Both the position numbers and the translations under genes were made by a program. The notes under the pieces are model-generated. The model saw only the letters and a program-made list of their open reading frames with translations. It ran no database searches and had not been told where the DNA came from. A stretch of DNA of 64,000 nt from Platanthera guangdongensis (Eukaryota; Streptophyta; Magnoliopsida; Asparagales; Orchidaceae): NCBI GenBank assembly GCA_039583875.1, contig CM077167.1, positions 153,839,010 through 153,903,009 on the forward strand, given 5' to 3'. Shown in pieces: positions 20,841 through 33,165 of this stretch (positions are counted from its first letter, which is position 1; each line of letters opens with the position of its first letter).

Positions 20841-22797
20841 ATGACACAAAATATTGATTATTCAAGCACCAGACCTACAGTGTGTAATATAAACAGGTTT
20901 GCACTTTGGAAGGCAAGGAATAAGCTTTATATGAATTCTATTGATGAGGACATATACAATTCTATTTTGACAGGTCCCCCTACACCAACTGTAACAACAA
21001 GCACAAGTGCTATTCCACCACCTGAGTGGACTAATGCTCATAAGAAGCTAAAAATTACAGATGCCAAAGCCATGAACATTTTGGCTCAAACAATGTCTGA
21101 TGACATATTCCAAAAAGTTATTGAATGCTCTTCAGCCAAGGATATATGGGATTACCTAAATACTATGGTTGTTGGTTCAGTAGATGAAAGAAAGGACAGA
21201 AGGTCCCACTTGATTTCTCAATATGAGAATTTCAAGATGGGTGAATCTGAATCAGTTATTGAGATGTACACCAAAATTAGCCTCATCATCAATAAGCTAA
21301 AAACTCTAGAGAAGAACATCTCATTGATAGAAGTCAATGACAAGATTCTTATGTGCTTACCAAGCACATGAGACTCTAGGATCTGGCCAATCAAGGAATC
21401 TAGAAGCCTGAATGAGATCTCAACAGAGACCTTATTGGGAAAGATCAAGTATTATAAGCAGCTTATCAAGACAAGGGAAGCTGAGCAAAGGACTACCTCA
21501 TCTTCAGCAAGGAAAGAACAAAGTATTGCATTCAAAGCATGTGAAAAAGCTGAAGAATCCACTCTAGATAATGAAGACCTACTGAGTCTTTTGATAAAGA
21601 GATTCTATAAGATGGCAAGGACGGATTTCAGAAGAAGATCATCCAAAAATGAAGACAACCCCAGGTATGAAAAACCCCCCACTAAAGAAATTATTTGTTA
21701 TGGATACAGGAAACCTGTACACATATTGCCAGAATGTCCTGAGAAGAAGAAAGAAAAGAAGAAGGAGAAAGACTCCAGAAAGCACTCCAAGAAATCCTCT
21801 TCTAACAAATACATGAAGAAAGAAAGAGGATTTGTAGCTGTGACATGGAGTGATTCAGATTCAGAATCTTCATCCAGCTCCAGTGAGGATGAAGAAGAGA
21901 CCAAAGCAAGAAAGATATGTTTGATGTCAATCAATGCCTCTTGCTGCAACTCTAATGTTGCAGATTCAGAAGCAGACAATTCAAAAGATGAATCCATGTC
22001 AGATCAGGTAATATCTCCTTTCAATTTTTCTTTTGATCAATTTAAAATTGATTTAAAACTATTGTATAATGATTTAATTAAATCTGAGAAGGAAATCAAA
22101 CTTCTCAGAGAGAAATTAAGTGAATTTGAAAATATTTCTTCAGATAAGTTAAAACTTAAAGAAGAACTAAAAACTGCTAATTATTAAATATCTTCTTTAG
22201 AAAATAAATTAAAAGAGGCTAAGCAATTTGAAAAATCCCTTAATGGAAAAGAAAAAGAATTTTTACAACTCCCATACAAAGATACTAAAGTTCTACTAAA
22301 GACTAAATCAAGACAAAATAAAAATTCACAGAAAAATCATGTTCAACAAAATTCGTCAAACCGAGATCGACGAAATCATTATTATGCGTCGAACAGAGAT
22401 CGATGAACTCTGAAACCAGAATTTGGGTACAATTACTCATCTGCGGGTGCTCGACGAAATCAACATGTTTTGTCGAACAGAGATTAACGATCGTGGAATG
22501 CGGGAAATGAGTATTATCATTCTGTGAATTGAGATCAACGAAATCAATACTTTTCGTCGAACTCAGTTCGACGAAGTCAATTAAATCTATCGTACTCATA
22601 CACTGAAAATAGAAATTTTAATTTCTATCAAACTAATAATCAGAAACCTAAACTTGTTAATCCTTTTAATCAATAGATAATTCCTCCTAGGAGATATCAT
22701 CCATTAGTCTATAAGGATCAACCTGATTGTTCTTATATTTCTAGTTATTATTATGAAAGATATCAAAGACCCAAGGCCACCTGGGTCAAGAATAACT
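20841..22797 (+). pseudogene. Sirevirus-type gag of C, broken
   Basis: The chosen start is the ATG at 20841 (MTQNIDYSS), 84 bases after the primer site. The capsid-like part has the copia gag pattern: W..A..KL.I.DAKAMNIL, AKDIWDYL, then RR..LISQYENFKM and a KILMCLP motif. A TGA at 21369-21371 breaks it, and the same frame continues to a TAA at 22184. The nucleocapsid knuckle near 21690 reads CYGYRKPVHILPEC: the second Cys is Tyr and the Gly before His is Val, so zinc binding is probably lost. Lys-rich and Ser/Asp/Glu-rich segments (GFVAVTWSDSDSE...) typical of Sirevirus gags follow. Downstream, 22335-22590 encodes Asn/Arg/Asp-rich repeats made from the TCGTCGA words. Confidence 0.85.
22335..22590 (+). 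repeat. TCGTCGA/TCGACGAA words inside the gag-pol coding region of C
   Basis: At least six copies of (T/C)GTCGAAC-AGAGATCGACGAA or variants. In the gag frame they translate as repeated SNRDRRN-like peptides. The same word family fills the LTRs and the pol-env junction of this element, so here the DNA motif forms part of the protein-coding sequence. Confidence 0.85.
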
Positions 22798-22829
22798 AAA
22801 CTTGTTTTGTACAGGTAAAGGACTATCCT

Positions 22830-25800
22830 ACCACAAAGCAATAGTGGTATTTGGATAGTGGCTGTTCAAAACATATAACATGATGTAAAGGCAACCTAAT
22901 TGATTTCAAAGCCAAAAGCTTGAACCAAAGATGTTTTTTGGAGACTCCAACTGTGGACAGACATAAGGTTATGGAATATCAAAGTTGGAGCTGTTACCTT
23001 CAGGAAGGTAGCATATGTCAGTGGTCTCAAGCATAACCTAATATCCATAAGCCAGTTATGTGATGAAGGTTATTAGGTATCATTTAATCAGTCTTCATGT
23101 GTTATTACTTCTGATAACAACAAAATTATTTTAAATGGAATTATATTTGGAAATATTTTTGTAGTAAATTTCAAATCAGCTAGTACAGAAATTTATTTAT
23201 TTAATTAAATTAGCTCTACTAATGATTTATGACATAAGAGACAACCTTGTTAGAGGACTGCCTTCTGGTTCTTACAAGAAGGAAGGATTCTACAAGGCTT
23301 ATCAATTAAGCAAACAAATAAAAATAGTTTTAAATCCATTAATAAAAGTGATTCACCCAGGATTTTGTACTTACTACATATGGACCTTTTGGCCCTATTG
23401 TTGTACAAAGTTTGGGATGAAAGTCTTACACTTTAGTTTTTGTTGATGACTTCTTTAGATTCACTTGAATGTTCTTTCTGAGAAACAAGTTAGTTAACTT
23501 TAAAGTTCTTACATATTTTCTTAAGAGCATACAGATTGAGTACTCTACTCAGGTGGCATTGATCAGAAGTGATCATAGGAATGAGTTTGAATCTCTTCTC
23601 ATGCAAGAATTCTGTGAGAAGGAAGGTATCATGCATTATTTTTATGCTCCTAGAACTCCTCAACAAAATTGGGTAGCAAAAAGGAAAAATAGAACCCTTA
23701 TTGAATTTGTTGGGACATTGCTTGAAGATGCTTATTTGCCCCTATCCTTTTGTGCAGAGACTGTGAGCACAACAAATTATGTTCTAAATAGAAGTTTAAT
23801 TCATATACTTAAGGGTAAGACTCCCTATGAATTACTTAAAAGAAAGCAACTTAAAGTGGATTATTTTAAAATTTTTGGCTGTAAATATTACATTCATAAT
23901 AATAAGAAACACCTTAGAAAACTTGAAGCAAAGGCTGTAGAAGGAATTTTCCTTGGATATTCCCAAATCAGCAAAGCTTATAAGATATTTAATAAGTCAA
24001 CATTAAAAATGGAAGAATCTGTACATATTTTTTTTTTGATGAAGCTAACATGTTTTACAAGGAGAATGATTCTTCTACCAAATAAACTTTGCAGGTACCC
24101 CTATCTGTGTGAGAGGTTGGATGACTTAAACCTTACCCAAGAGGTTACATCTCATCCTTCTCCACAGATTCATGAAGAAAGTGAAGAAGAAAGTGTCGAA
24201 GCAGTTGAACCAACAGCAACTATAATTCCACAAGAGAAATTAATTCCACAAGTTGTTGATTAACCAACTCTTCCTGCTGATCTTGACACACTTAGAGATC
24301 ATCCCATATTTCAAGTGATTGGAGACATATCAGCTGGTGTGCAAACAAGGCATCAACTCAACCAAGATTTAATGCATGCTTACTTTATTTCTCAACTTGA
24401 GCCTCAATCCATAAAAGATGCAGAGCAAGATCCCCACTGGATTATTGCAATGTAAGAGGAGCTCAACCAATTTCAGAGGTGTAGATTTTGGGATTTGTTT
24501 CCTAGACCCAAAGACTACCCAGTCATTGGAACTAAATGGGTCTTCAGGAACAAATTTGATGCACAAGGATCAATTATAAGGAACAAATCAAGATTGGTAC
24601 GAAACCTTTGCTCATGTTGCAAGATTGGAAGATATCAAGATTTTTCTTGCATCTGAAGCATTTAAGAAGTTCAAGGTTTACCAATTGGATGTCAAGAGTG
24701 CATTCCTCAATGGAGAATTAAAAGAGGAAGTTTATGTTGAACAACCTCTAGGTTTTATCTCCTCAACTCATCCATCTTATGTTTTCAAGTTGCATAAAGA
24801 TCTTTATGGTTTAAAGCAAGCTCCAAGAGCTTGGTAAGAGACCTTAGCTAGCTTTCTTTTAGAACATAAGTTTATTAGAGGCATGGTAGATAATACATTA
24901 TTCATTAGACATCATAAATCAAAAAAATTTGCTAGTCCAAATCTATATAGATGATATTATATTTACTCTACTAAATCCAAGTTTTGCAAAAGGTTTTCTA
25001 GCCTGATGCACTCAAAGTTTGAAAAGAGTAGCATTGGTGAACTATCCTACTTCCTTGGTCTCCAAGTGAAGCAATCCCTTGATGGTATATTTATATACCA
25101 GTCCAAATATGCTAAAGAGCTACTCAAAATATTTGAGATGACTGATGCATCAGTCAAGAAAACACCCATGCCATCCAATGTTGTTGTTGATTCTGATGAA
25201 CATGGAAAACTAGTTGATCAGAAAACATATATGGCTATTGTTGGGTCCCTATTATATCTTACAACTAGTAGGCAAGATATCATGTTTGCTACTTGTATTT
25301 GTGCTAGATTTTAGGTAAATCCTAAAGAATCTCATCTTATTTTATTTAAAAGGATCTTAAGATATTTAAAGGGTTATCCTAATCTAGGACTCTGGTATCC
25401 TACTGAGTCAGAATTTGATTTAACTGGATTTTCATATACTGACTTTGCTAGATGTAGAGTTGACAAGAAAAGCACATCATGAACTTGTAAGTTTCTTGGT
25501 GATAGGCTTGTGTCCTGGTTTTGCAAAAAGCAAGCTACTGTATCAACATCAACTACTGAAGCTAAATTCATTGCAGCAGGCAGTTACTGTTCACAAATTT
25601 TGTGGATTCAAAATCAGCACCTGGATTATGGTTTCAACTTAAATAATTCAACTATCTTTTGTGATAATATCAGTATAATTTCTATTGCACAAATTCCAAT
25701 GCATCATAGTAGAACAAAGCATATAGATATAAGACATCATTTCATTAGAGATTGTGTAGACAAAAATAAAATTAAACTTGTCTGTATATCTAATGATTTA

Positions 25801-25896
25801 CAAAGGGTAGATATTTTCACCAAACCCTTAGATGAAAGGAAACATCTATTCATCCTAAATCAGCTAGGTATGATAAATGAAGACGGTTTAATTTGA
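22830..25896 (+). pseudogene. Copia pol of C: protease, integrase, RT, RNase H, heavily mutated
   Basis: Domains in order. Protease start WYLDSGCSKHIT at about 22850. Integrase 23469-24010: RSDHRNEFE keeps the Asp, but at 23679-23681 the catalytic Glu of the usual GVAERKN block is Lys (WVAKRKN). [32 protein letters not shown] followed by a stop near 24837, and the catalytic YIDD at 24944-24955 in a shifted frame. Then SYFLGLQVKQ, KTYMAIVGSLLYLT and RNase H with STTEAKFIAAG, HSRTKHIDIRHHF and DIFTKPLDE, ending with TGA at 25894-25896. Stops at 22845, 24839, 25312 and 25481, plus frame changes, show it is inactive. Confidence 0.9.
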
Positions 25897-25909
25897 TTTC
25901 TGTCTGTGG

Positions 25910-26170
25910 TCGATTATCTATTTATGTTTCGTCGAACGGAGTTCGACGTACTCTGGACACTTCGTGGAGTGTTCGTCGAACGGAGATCGACGAACTTTCC
26001 TTTGTGAAACTGTTCGTCGAATGGAGATCGACGAATTTATTTCAGGAAATCTTTTCGTCGAATGGAGAACGACGAACTGTTTTCCCCCTCTTCAAACTTT
26101 GATCGACGATTTTACTTCTTTATGAGATTTTTCGTCGAACTGAGTTCGAAGTTTTTAACATTTCATCGGA
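25910..26170. repeat. TCGTCGAA...TCGACGAA inverted words at the pol-env junction of C
   Basis: Five or six units, each with TTCGTCGAA, a short spacer such as (C/T)GGAG, then TTCGACG or ATCGACGAA, separated by 20-40 bases. The units could form short hairpins. This is the third cluster of the element's own word family, here between RNase H and the env-like ORF. Confidence 0.9.
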
Positions 26171-26274
26171 TGGAGTTTGTCTTTTCATCTTCTGAAAACT
26201 TATAATATGGTTTTTATCAAACTCCATCCCGTGCTTTCCAGTTCCCGTGCACTTGATCTTTTGTTTTTGCAGGC

Positions 26275-29153
26275 ATGGCGATTTCGGCGGCGACTCTTTC
26301 TGGAGCGAAGTTTGATGCAGGATTTGACATCGACATCGACTCTTTCAACCATTTCGATCAAGTCTTCAGGAACATACTCCAGTTGTTTGAAGCACCCCAA
26401 TTGTGATAGTTTATGACCCTAAGGATCAAACTCCCAGTATATGAAATAAAAGAATGGGTTTTCACAACAACCCTTCCAGATCAAACCTCCATCACTGGAT
26501 CAATATTTGGACAACATGTTTCTCTTTCCCCTGCCGCTCTAACTAAAGTTTTTGGATTTATTAATGTGGAAGATGAAATCAAATTTTCTAGCACTGAGTT
26601 TGAATATATGCTAGTTATAATGGGTCACTCCCAGGGAAACCCTAACAAGTTGTTGAAGAAAAACTTGTCTGCTGAATACAAGTTTTGGCAGATATAGTTG
26701 GGAAGGTAATCCTGGGTAAACACTCAGCCCATGATTACATTACCAGACACCAATTCCTTCTGATGTGTGTCTTGGTTAATCACAAATTTGTAAACTGGGG
26801 AGAGATTATATTTGATTTGATTAAGAAGAAAATAAGTAAGAAGGATGTTTGTTTTGGAAGAATTCTGGGAATCTTCTTATAGGCTAAGGTTCCAGAACTG
26901 TTGGTCTCCCAAACCACTTTCATAAATGCCTCTAAGAGGATTACCTCTGCCCTCTTTGTCATATGGGAGAGGGTTATCCCAAAGCCCTCCAGGGCTTCCT
27001 CTTTTAGGATAAATTCAGAGGACACCAGGGCTACAATAGCCACTTGACTAACCCCTGAAGAAGCTCCTGCTCCTCATATTTCCTTCATCAACTCCCCTCC
27101 ATCTCAACATCATTCAATATTTCTTTCATCAACTCCCCTTGTTGATGTTTCTACACTTCAATAATCTTCTACTTCCATTCCTTCTGTCTCACCATCTAGA
27201 CAACAATCACCAATTAACATTACTGGGGAAACACCATCTCCATCTCAATATCCTCTACCATCACATCAACCATCCCAAATTGATGACACACCATATATAG
27301 ATCCACTATTGTCATCTCTCAATTTTGATTTACTATCATCTTTATCATCATAACTATCTCCACAACCATCTCCACAACATTCCCCTATTTAGGAAGATAC
27401 TATACTCCCTGATGTCATAACCTCCATAATTCCAACAGACATTCAAACATCTTCCATCGCACAAGCATTCACCATCTGTCCAACATGCTCCATGCCCTCT
27501 TCTGCTATTTCAGTAAACATTCTTGAGCTTTTTACCCATATACTCAAGACACTCATTACTGAAGCAATTGCACCACTTGTTGCTTACATCTCTACACTTA
27601 CTTCATAGCTTGCTTCTTTCTCCACTGTCCCTTCTTCTATGGGGCCCAGGTTCAGGACTCTCTGAAATCAGGTAGGGGGAGATGTTCATGAAAAAGCTCC
27701 AACAATTCAAGAAGAAATTCATGTAGAAATTCCAGCAGCAGTAGATGCAGTTAATACTGAAATAGATATAGAAAGGATTCAAGTTTGTATAGAAGATGAA
27801 GAAACAGATTTTTCCATTCCTGAAATAATCACTATTAGTGATTTCATCATCAATCCCATAGTGGATATTCATTCTTTAGTTTATTCTTTTGATACAGTTT
27901 ATAGTTGCGCTTTACCATTTTTGATACAGTTGATACAATTTCTGATTACTCTAAAGCAATAGTCAGTTATTCTGCTCCAATTGATTCTTCAGTCTTAGAA
28001 GAAATTAGAAATAGTTTTTGTAATACTTCTTCCAGTATTTCTGTTATAGAGCCAAAGTCTCTCTCTCCACCAACATTTGGCTGGGCCGAATCCCCCATTC
28101 CTAATCTTGATGAGATTATGTTTGAAGATATAGACACTGCAGATACTGTTGTACAGATTAGTGCAGAACATATTATTCCACAGCCTCATGCTGAAGAAGA
28201 ACATGTAGTTGAATAGCCACAGACTAATAAAATAGATACAAGTATACTACCACAGGCTCATCTAGTATTTTCTGAGGCAATGCTTAAACAGATCAATGCT
28301 CTTTATGATAAAAATGCTGATGAATATGATGATGATGATGCATTTGATGAGTCAGATGACTCCAGTTCCAAGAAAAGGAAGTTTAAGAAGAGAAAGGCTC
28401 TAATAAAGGCTGCTCCAAAACCAAATCCCACAGCAGATACTCCCTACTACATTCTGCATAACATTTATCTCACTCCAGATAATCTCTAATGGATGAGACT
28501 TTCTAAGAATGAACAAAAGAGAAGAAAGAAAATGAACAGATATAATTCTCCTCCTAAGAAGTCTTGGAGAGGACCTCCTCTTCCTCCTCCTCCTGCAGCA
28601 GGATCAACAGGAAATATTTATCAAGTTCAAAGGTCTGCTTCTTATTAATCAAGACCAACTCATAGCAGCAAAGAAAGATCTTCAAGGTCAGACACTCAAT
28701 CGAGCACCCAACAGAGAAAACAGCAGCAGCAATAACATAATAGTCAAGGTAGTCATCTAATAGAACAAGGTAGTCAAGAAGAAGAATCAAGTACAGAAAG
28801 ACCTCCCTCTCCAACATATGATCCAGAGTTGGATGCTAATTCTAGAATGGCTAGGTTTAATGAGCTGATAGCTCTATCTCAGATAAGGAAGGCAAGGGAA
28901 GAATGAAAAGATTCCTCTCAATTCTCGACTATGTCATCTTACAAGAAGAAAGAACTGGACAAATATCAGGTAATTTTTTTTTAATGTTGATACATATATG
29001 AATTTGCATCCAGAAGCTGTAGTGCATAGAGCTGCAACTGTGAAGATTCTTGGTGCTCAAAACATGAAGATGACCCAAAGAGAAACAGATGATCCCAAAA
29101 GAAAGATGATTTTCACAAAACTTGCTTCCTCTTCAGATGCTTCAAAGAAATAG
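26275..29153 (+). pseudogene. Env-like region of C, broken
   Basis: Begins at ATG 26275 (MAISAATLSGAKFDAGFDIDI) and is interrupted by a TGA near 26405. Coding-like stretches follow in changing frames: 26413-26882 (SLSPAALTKVFGF, NKLLKKNLSAEYKF and HSAHDYITRHQFLLMCVL), then a Pro/Ser/Thr-rich middle (27040-27600), an acidic Ile/Val/Glu-rich stretch (27660-28216), a Lys-rich stretch (28280-28490), a Gln/Ser-rich stretch (28660-28770), and a C-terminal piece with KILGAQNMKMTQRETDDPKRK ending at a TAG at 29151-29153. No clear transmembrane segment remains. Position after pol and before the polypurine tract makes it the Sirevirus env-like ORF. The middle of such proteins is poorly conserved, so the internal joins are uncertain. 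Confidence 0.65.
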
Positions 29154-29320
29154 TGATAACTCTCTGATTTTGCATTTTGAATTTTATTTTTTCTATATGT
29201 AAACTCACAAGGCACTTTTGTTCATATCTGCTGAGTGTTTTTTAAAATTCTGTCAGATATTTTTTTATTGCATTGTGATTTTGTTTATTTTTATTTTGCA
29301 TAGTGATCTCACCCAAATAA

Positions 29321-29328
29321 GGAGAGAT
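29321..29328 (+). other. Polypurine tract of C
   Basis: GGAGAGAT directly before the 3' LTR start TGTTGG at 29329. Confidence 0.8.
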
Positions 29329-30812
29329 TGTTGGAACCCTACTTGTGATTTGGGCTAGGTTCACTATTAGGTTTGATGACCCACCATGTATAGTCTAGAT
29401 TCATATGTTAGTTTCAAGTTTTAGGTCAATCACTTAAGGATTAGATCACTGAGACCTACCTTCAAAAGACTTCAGAGAACACAAGACTTAAGAGACAAGA
29501 CAGTTTTGAAGATTGTAGGAAAAGTCATTCGATGATAGTTGAACTCAGCTTGACGATCGTCGAACTCATCTCGACGAACTCAGAGTTCCTTCTCTGAGTT
29601 GAGCTCGATGAAAGTCTAGCTCAGGTCGACGAACTGTGAGCTTATATCAGAATATCAGCTCGACGAAGTGCCATCTCAGCTCGACGAACTTGGAGATCAG
29701 TTTGGCAAGTACATTTTTTCTGTTCGAAGATCTTGGAGCTCAGCTCGACGAAGAAGAATTATCAGCTCGACGAACTTGGTGCTTAGGTCGACGAAAACTT
29801 TACTGAGTTCGACTAACTCCATCCAGGTTCTGCTCGACTAAACTTCTCTGCAGATTATCAGATCGACTAAGTCAATTTAATTTTAGATATTAAGAAAGTA
29901 GTACTATGATAATTAATGCTTATATTCTCAAGAATATAGCCATTTCCTGACAACATTAATTAGAGATTTCATAGAGTTATTACTTAACATATTTACAGAG
30001 ACAGTTGAGGAAATGCATTGAAGACAAAAACAGTCGTTCAATTTCCCAGAAAATATGCAGAGGACTTCAAGGAATTCGAAATTCAAATAGCAATCAAGAT
30101 ATAAAAGAAATTTTCAGAAGATTGTTGGGTACCAATAAATAAGTCTAACAGTTAAGAAGAAGATTTTTATTAAGTCAAAAAGAAGAAGAGAACATCTCCA
30201 TACAGAGAACAAGAAATAGAGACACAAAACGTCTTGCTCATCATTCTTCTTCTTCAAGTTTTTCTTCCAGCAAATAATCATCATTCTGAGATCAACTTCA
30301 CAATCCCTCAGATACATACACTGGAAGAAGAAGAGTTCATCTTTGAAGGCCTACACCCTGAAGTAAAGTCTCCACTCCTGACCAGATTTCAATAACTCAG
30401 GGAGAGCTTTGACAACATCACAAAATCCACTAGTCTTCTTAGAGGATTGAGACAGAGAAGAAAATATCAATCTTATTTTCCAACTATGTACAGGGTTATA
30501 ACTCCCTTCAAAAGTTAATCCTTTGGTTGTCAAGTCTCCGGATCAAAAGACTTGGTTTGATTTTTGGGTACCTGATCAAAAGATCAAAGGGTTGCTAGAT
30601 CTCCTTTAGAAAATAGATCTTGTGGTGACAGGGCACCTGAACAAAAACCTGTAGTGGCAGAGCACCTGATCAAAAATCTATAGTGGATTCCTACCAAGGT
30701 GGTAGAAGAGTGGATGTACCCAGGTTTATTGGGGAACCATTATAAATTTCCTTGTGTCGTCTGGTTGTGCTTTACTTTTTATTTTGTTGTGTTGTGATAT
30801 ATATTTTCTTTT

Positions 30813-30864
<52 letters not shown>

Positions 30865-30972
30865 CTATTTTAATCCGCTATAAAAACAACTCAAAGTTTT
30901 TTTGAAATACTCTATTCACCCCCCTCTAGAGTTAGTTATATCAATTTCTGAGCCTCTAACGCATCACTTTCA
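29329..30972 (+). repeat. 3' LTR of element C (1644 bp)
   Basis: TGTTGG...TTTCA. Aligns with the 5' LTR, including the word array (29525-29870), the TATA box (30100-30107) and the TA tract (30815-30861). Point differences from the 5' copy are scattered, including lost CpG sites in words, so insertion is not very recent. Confidence 0.92.
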
Positions 30973-30977
30973 CTTTC

Positions 30978-32100
30978 TCAGGTTTTTTTCACAAGGCTAA
31001 GTTTCGATTCTGCTTGCCTTGGATTTTGGCCAAATTTTAATTATTTTGTGGCATTTTTGCTTATTATGATTTTTTTGTTGCATCGGTTGACTTTTTGGTG
31101 TCCTCCAGCTCTCTTAAAAATGCTTTTAGTTTTTTTATATGGTTGTTGCGGGTCACCCGGTTTTTCCCCGGTCCGGAGAATCAGACCGCCTTAGCTCCGA
31201 ACTGGACTGGCTGCGCAAATAGTCAATGAAAATAGCAGCAAATGACAAAAAGACTTTTTTTGACATGGAAAATCCAGAAATGATGAAAACTACTTGACCG
31301 GATCTGTGTCGGTCAAAAATCCACTATTTTGTTGGAGTTTACAAGAGTTGAGACAATTCTTCAGAGGGTGGCAGACCACCTCTCTATTACAAGTGCAAAA
31401 TATGAAAACAATGGAGAAAAAATAAGTCCTCAAAGTCTGTGTGGAAGCGTTATGATGGTGAAAATCTCTAAGTTCATGGAGCCTCAATGGAAGCGCTCTT
31501 ATTGAGCTGGAGCTTTGATGAGGACACTCATTTGGAGAAGTAAAAACCGTGTTCTTGAAGTCTCGAGACGTCTTTGTGCTAGCAAGGTAGCGAAGAGAAT
31601 TTCGAGCATAGAAACGATTTAAGTCTCTTGTTCTCGCCAGAAAATCTTAGGGCTTTTTCTAGCCTCTAGAATTGATTGCCTTCGAATGAAAGCTTGGGGT
31701 CTATTTAAAGTTTTTTGGAGGGGTATGCTGGTAATTGCGTCGGAGCGGAATTTATGCTGGTGAATGGCGTCGCTCCTTTTCGATAACCTGAATCACTCAT
31801 TTTAGTAAAATGACAAAAGTGTCCCCCGGGCAGTCTGGGCAGCCCTGGTAAGGTGGCCGACGACTGCAATGGACGGCGACGGCCGGAGGTGGTGGCAGCT
31901 CCCGGCGCGCATATGCCCGAGGGACGCGCGCTACGCACGTGCAAGGGGCGCAAATCGTGTCGGTCTTGCCGTGACATACTCGTGCTCGGGTCAGTTGTGC
32001 TTGTGTGTGCTTCTCCTTGCGCGGTTGCTCGGACCCCCGACCTAACTTGGAATTTAACAAGGGGAACCCATCAAATGCCCTAAATTTTCGCGTGTCATGA
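30978..32100. other. Unclassified LTR-like sequence F
   Basis: No coding frame with motifs. On the minus strand a TATA-like TTTAAATAGA (near 31705) is followed by a leader-like stretch, then a T-rich end and CG-rich words such as GGTCCGGAGAATC (31165-31200). This resembles an LTR promoter and R/U5 region in the minus direction, but no second copy outside the inverted repeat, no polypurine tract and no primer site were found. Confidence 0.35.
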
Positions 32101-32580
32101 TCCGCAAAACGATGAGCGCAAAAATTTTGACTTCAACTGGGCTGTTTCGGAACCTACCGTGATCATTAACTTTGGCCTTGAATTCTTGCTTGCCGAAAAT
32201 TAAAATGAAGAAATAATTGAATATTTATTCCCATATCAAGGAGAATATTATTTGTAGTTTCTGCGAGATATTTGGCCAATATAATATTTGCTTCGCTGCC
32301 TCTTTTGAAACACAAGAATTTGGTAATGAGATATTCTAGCATCGATGGCGCCTTCCATCATAAGCCCTATTGCAAGGTTTATAAGTTGGAGAGATCGATG
32401 ACACCTTCCATCATATGCCTTTTGCAAGTTTTATAAGTTGGAGAGGATCTCTGCTCCCTTTCTTATATTGATGCAGGGTTCTTGGCACACTTGGATCCAT
32501 TTCTTGGAATTTTTGTGGTCTTACTGTCGTCATGTCCCCCATGAAGAAGGTCAGTATTTTTATGAAAATATTCTAAGTAT
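32100..32580. other. Gene-free stretch with a short direct repeat
   Basis: A unit of about 55 bases starting ATCGATG and ending TTTATAAGTTGGAGAG occurs twice in tandem (about 32340-32445). Nothing else recognisable. Confidence 0.6.
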
Positions 32581-33165
32581 CGATGAGGGAGAGTGAGCGA
32601 GCGAAGGAGGGGAGCGAGCGAAAACAGGTGCATGCGGAGAGCCCCGCATGGGGGTGGCATTGGTGTGGTGGTGCTCTGAGGAAATGGGGAGACGGGATCT
32701 CGGCGTGGGCGCGGGGCATGGGGCCCATGGGGGCGCCCGAGCGGGCGAAGCCCGCGCGGAAAACCCATGCAAGGGAGGCCACATGCAGGGGTGTTTGCAG
32801 GCACGTGCATCCGGCTCCGACTACGCGAGGTGCGCGCTCGGCGCCACCCGCGTACATGAGAGGTTGCCCGCGCAGATATCTAGGGTCGACCGCACGGGCG
32901 CGCGTGGGGGTCGGCCAGGAGCCACATGTGGGTTCCCACGCACAGGCGCGCATGCAGGGTCGCCTGCACGGGGGCACACGCGGTCAAGGATGCCCACATG
33001 GGCACTTTGTCGTCTGTGTGGACTTGCACGAAGGTGCCAATGCGAGGTGGCCTGTGCGCTCTTCTTGCGAGCGCATGTGGGATGCCTTTCGTGGGCGCAC
33101 GACTCTGCAGGGATTTTTCCTGATTGTTTGTTTTTGTGCTAGTACCAATATTTTTGCAAGTATCG
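32580..33165. other. GC- and CpG-rich block next to the inversion point
   Basis: Open frames exist on both strands simply because the DNA is GC-rich, and none has a recognisable motif. The block carries many short inverted words, for example CCACATGTGG, CCCACATGGG, GCGCGCATGC and a GGGCGAAGCCCGC hairpin. Its mirror copy is 33218-33805. Confidence 0.55.

Larger units (their letters stand above)
19056..30972 (+). mobile_element. Element C: complete Sirevirus-like Ty1/copia insertion (11.9 kb)
   Basis: Both LTRs are present (19056-20744 and 29329-30972), and CTTTC stands directly outside both ends (19051-19055 and 30973-30977), so this is one intact insertion event. A Met-tRNA-type primer site TGGTATCAGAG is at 20747 and a polypurine tract at 29321. 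Gene order is gag, protease, integrase, RT, RNase H, then a further 2.9 kb env-like region, which places it in the Sirevirus (Maximus/SIRE) group. Coding parts have many stops, so this copy is dead. A second, reversed copy is at 35408-47330. Confidence 0.92.
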
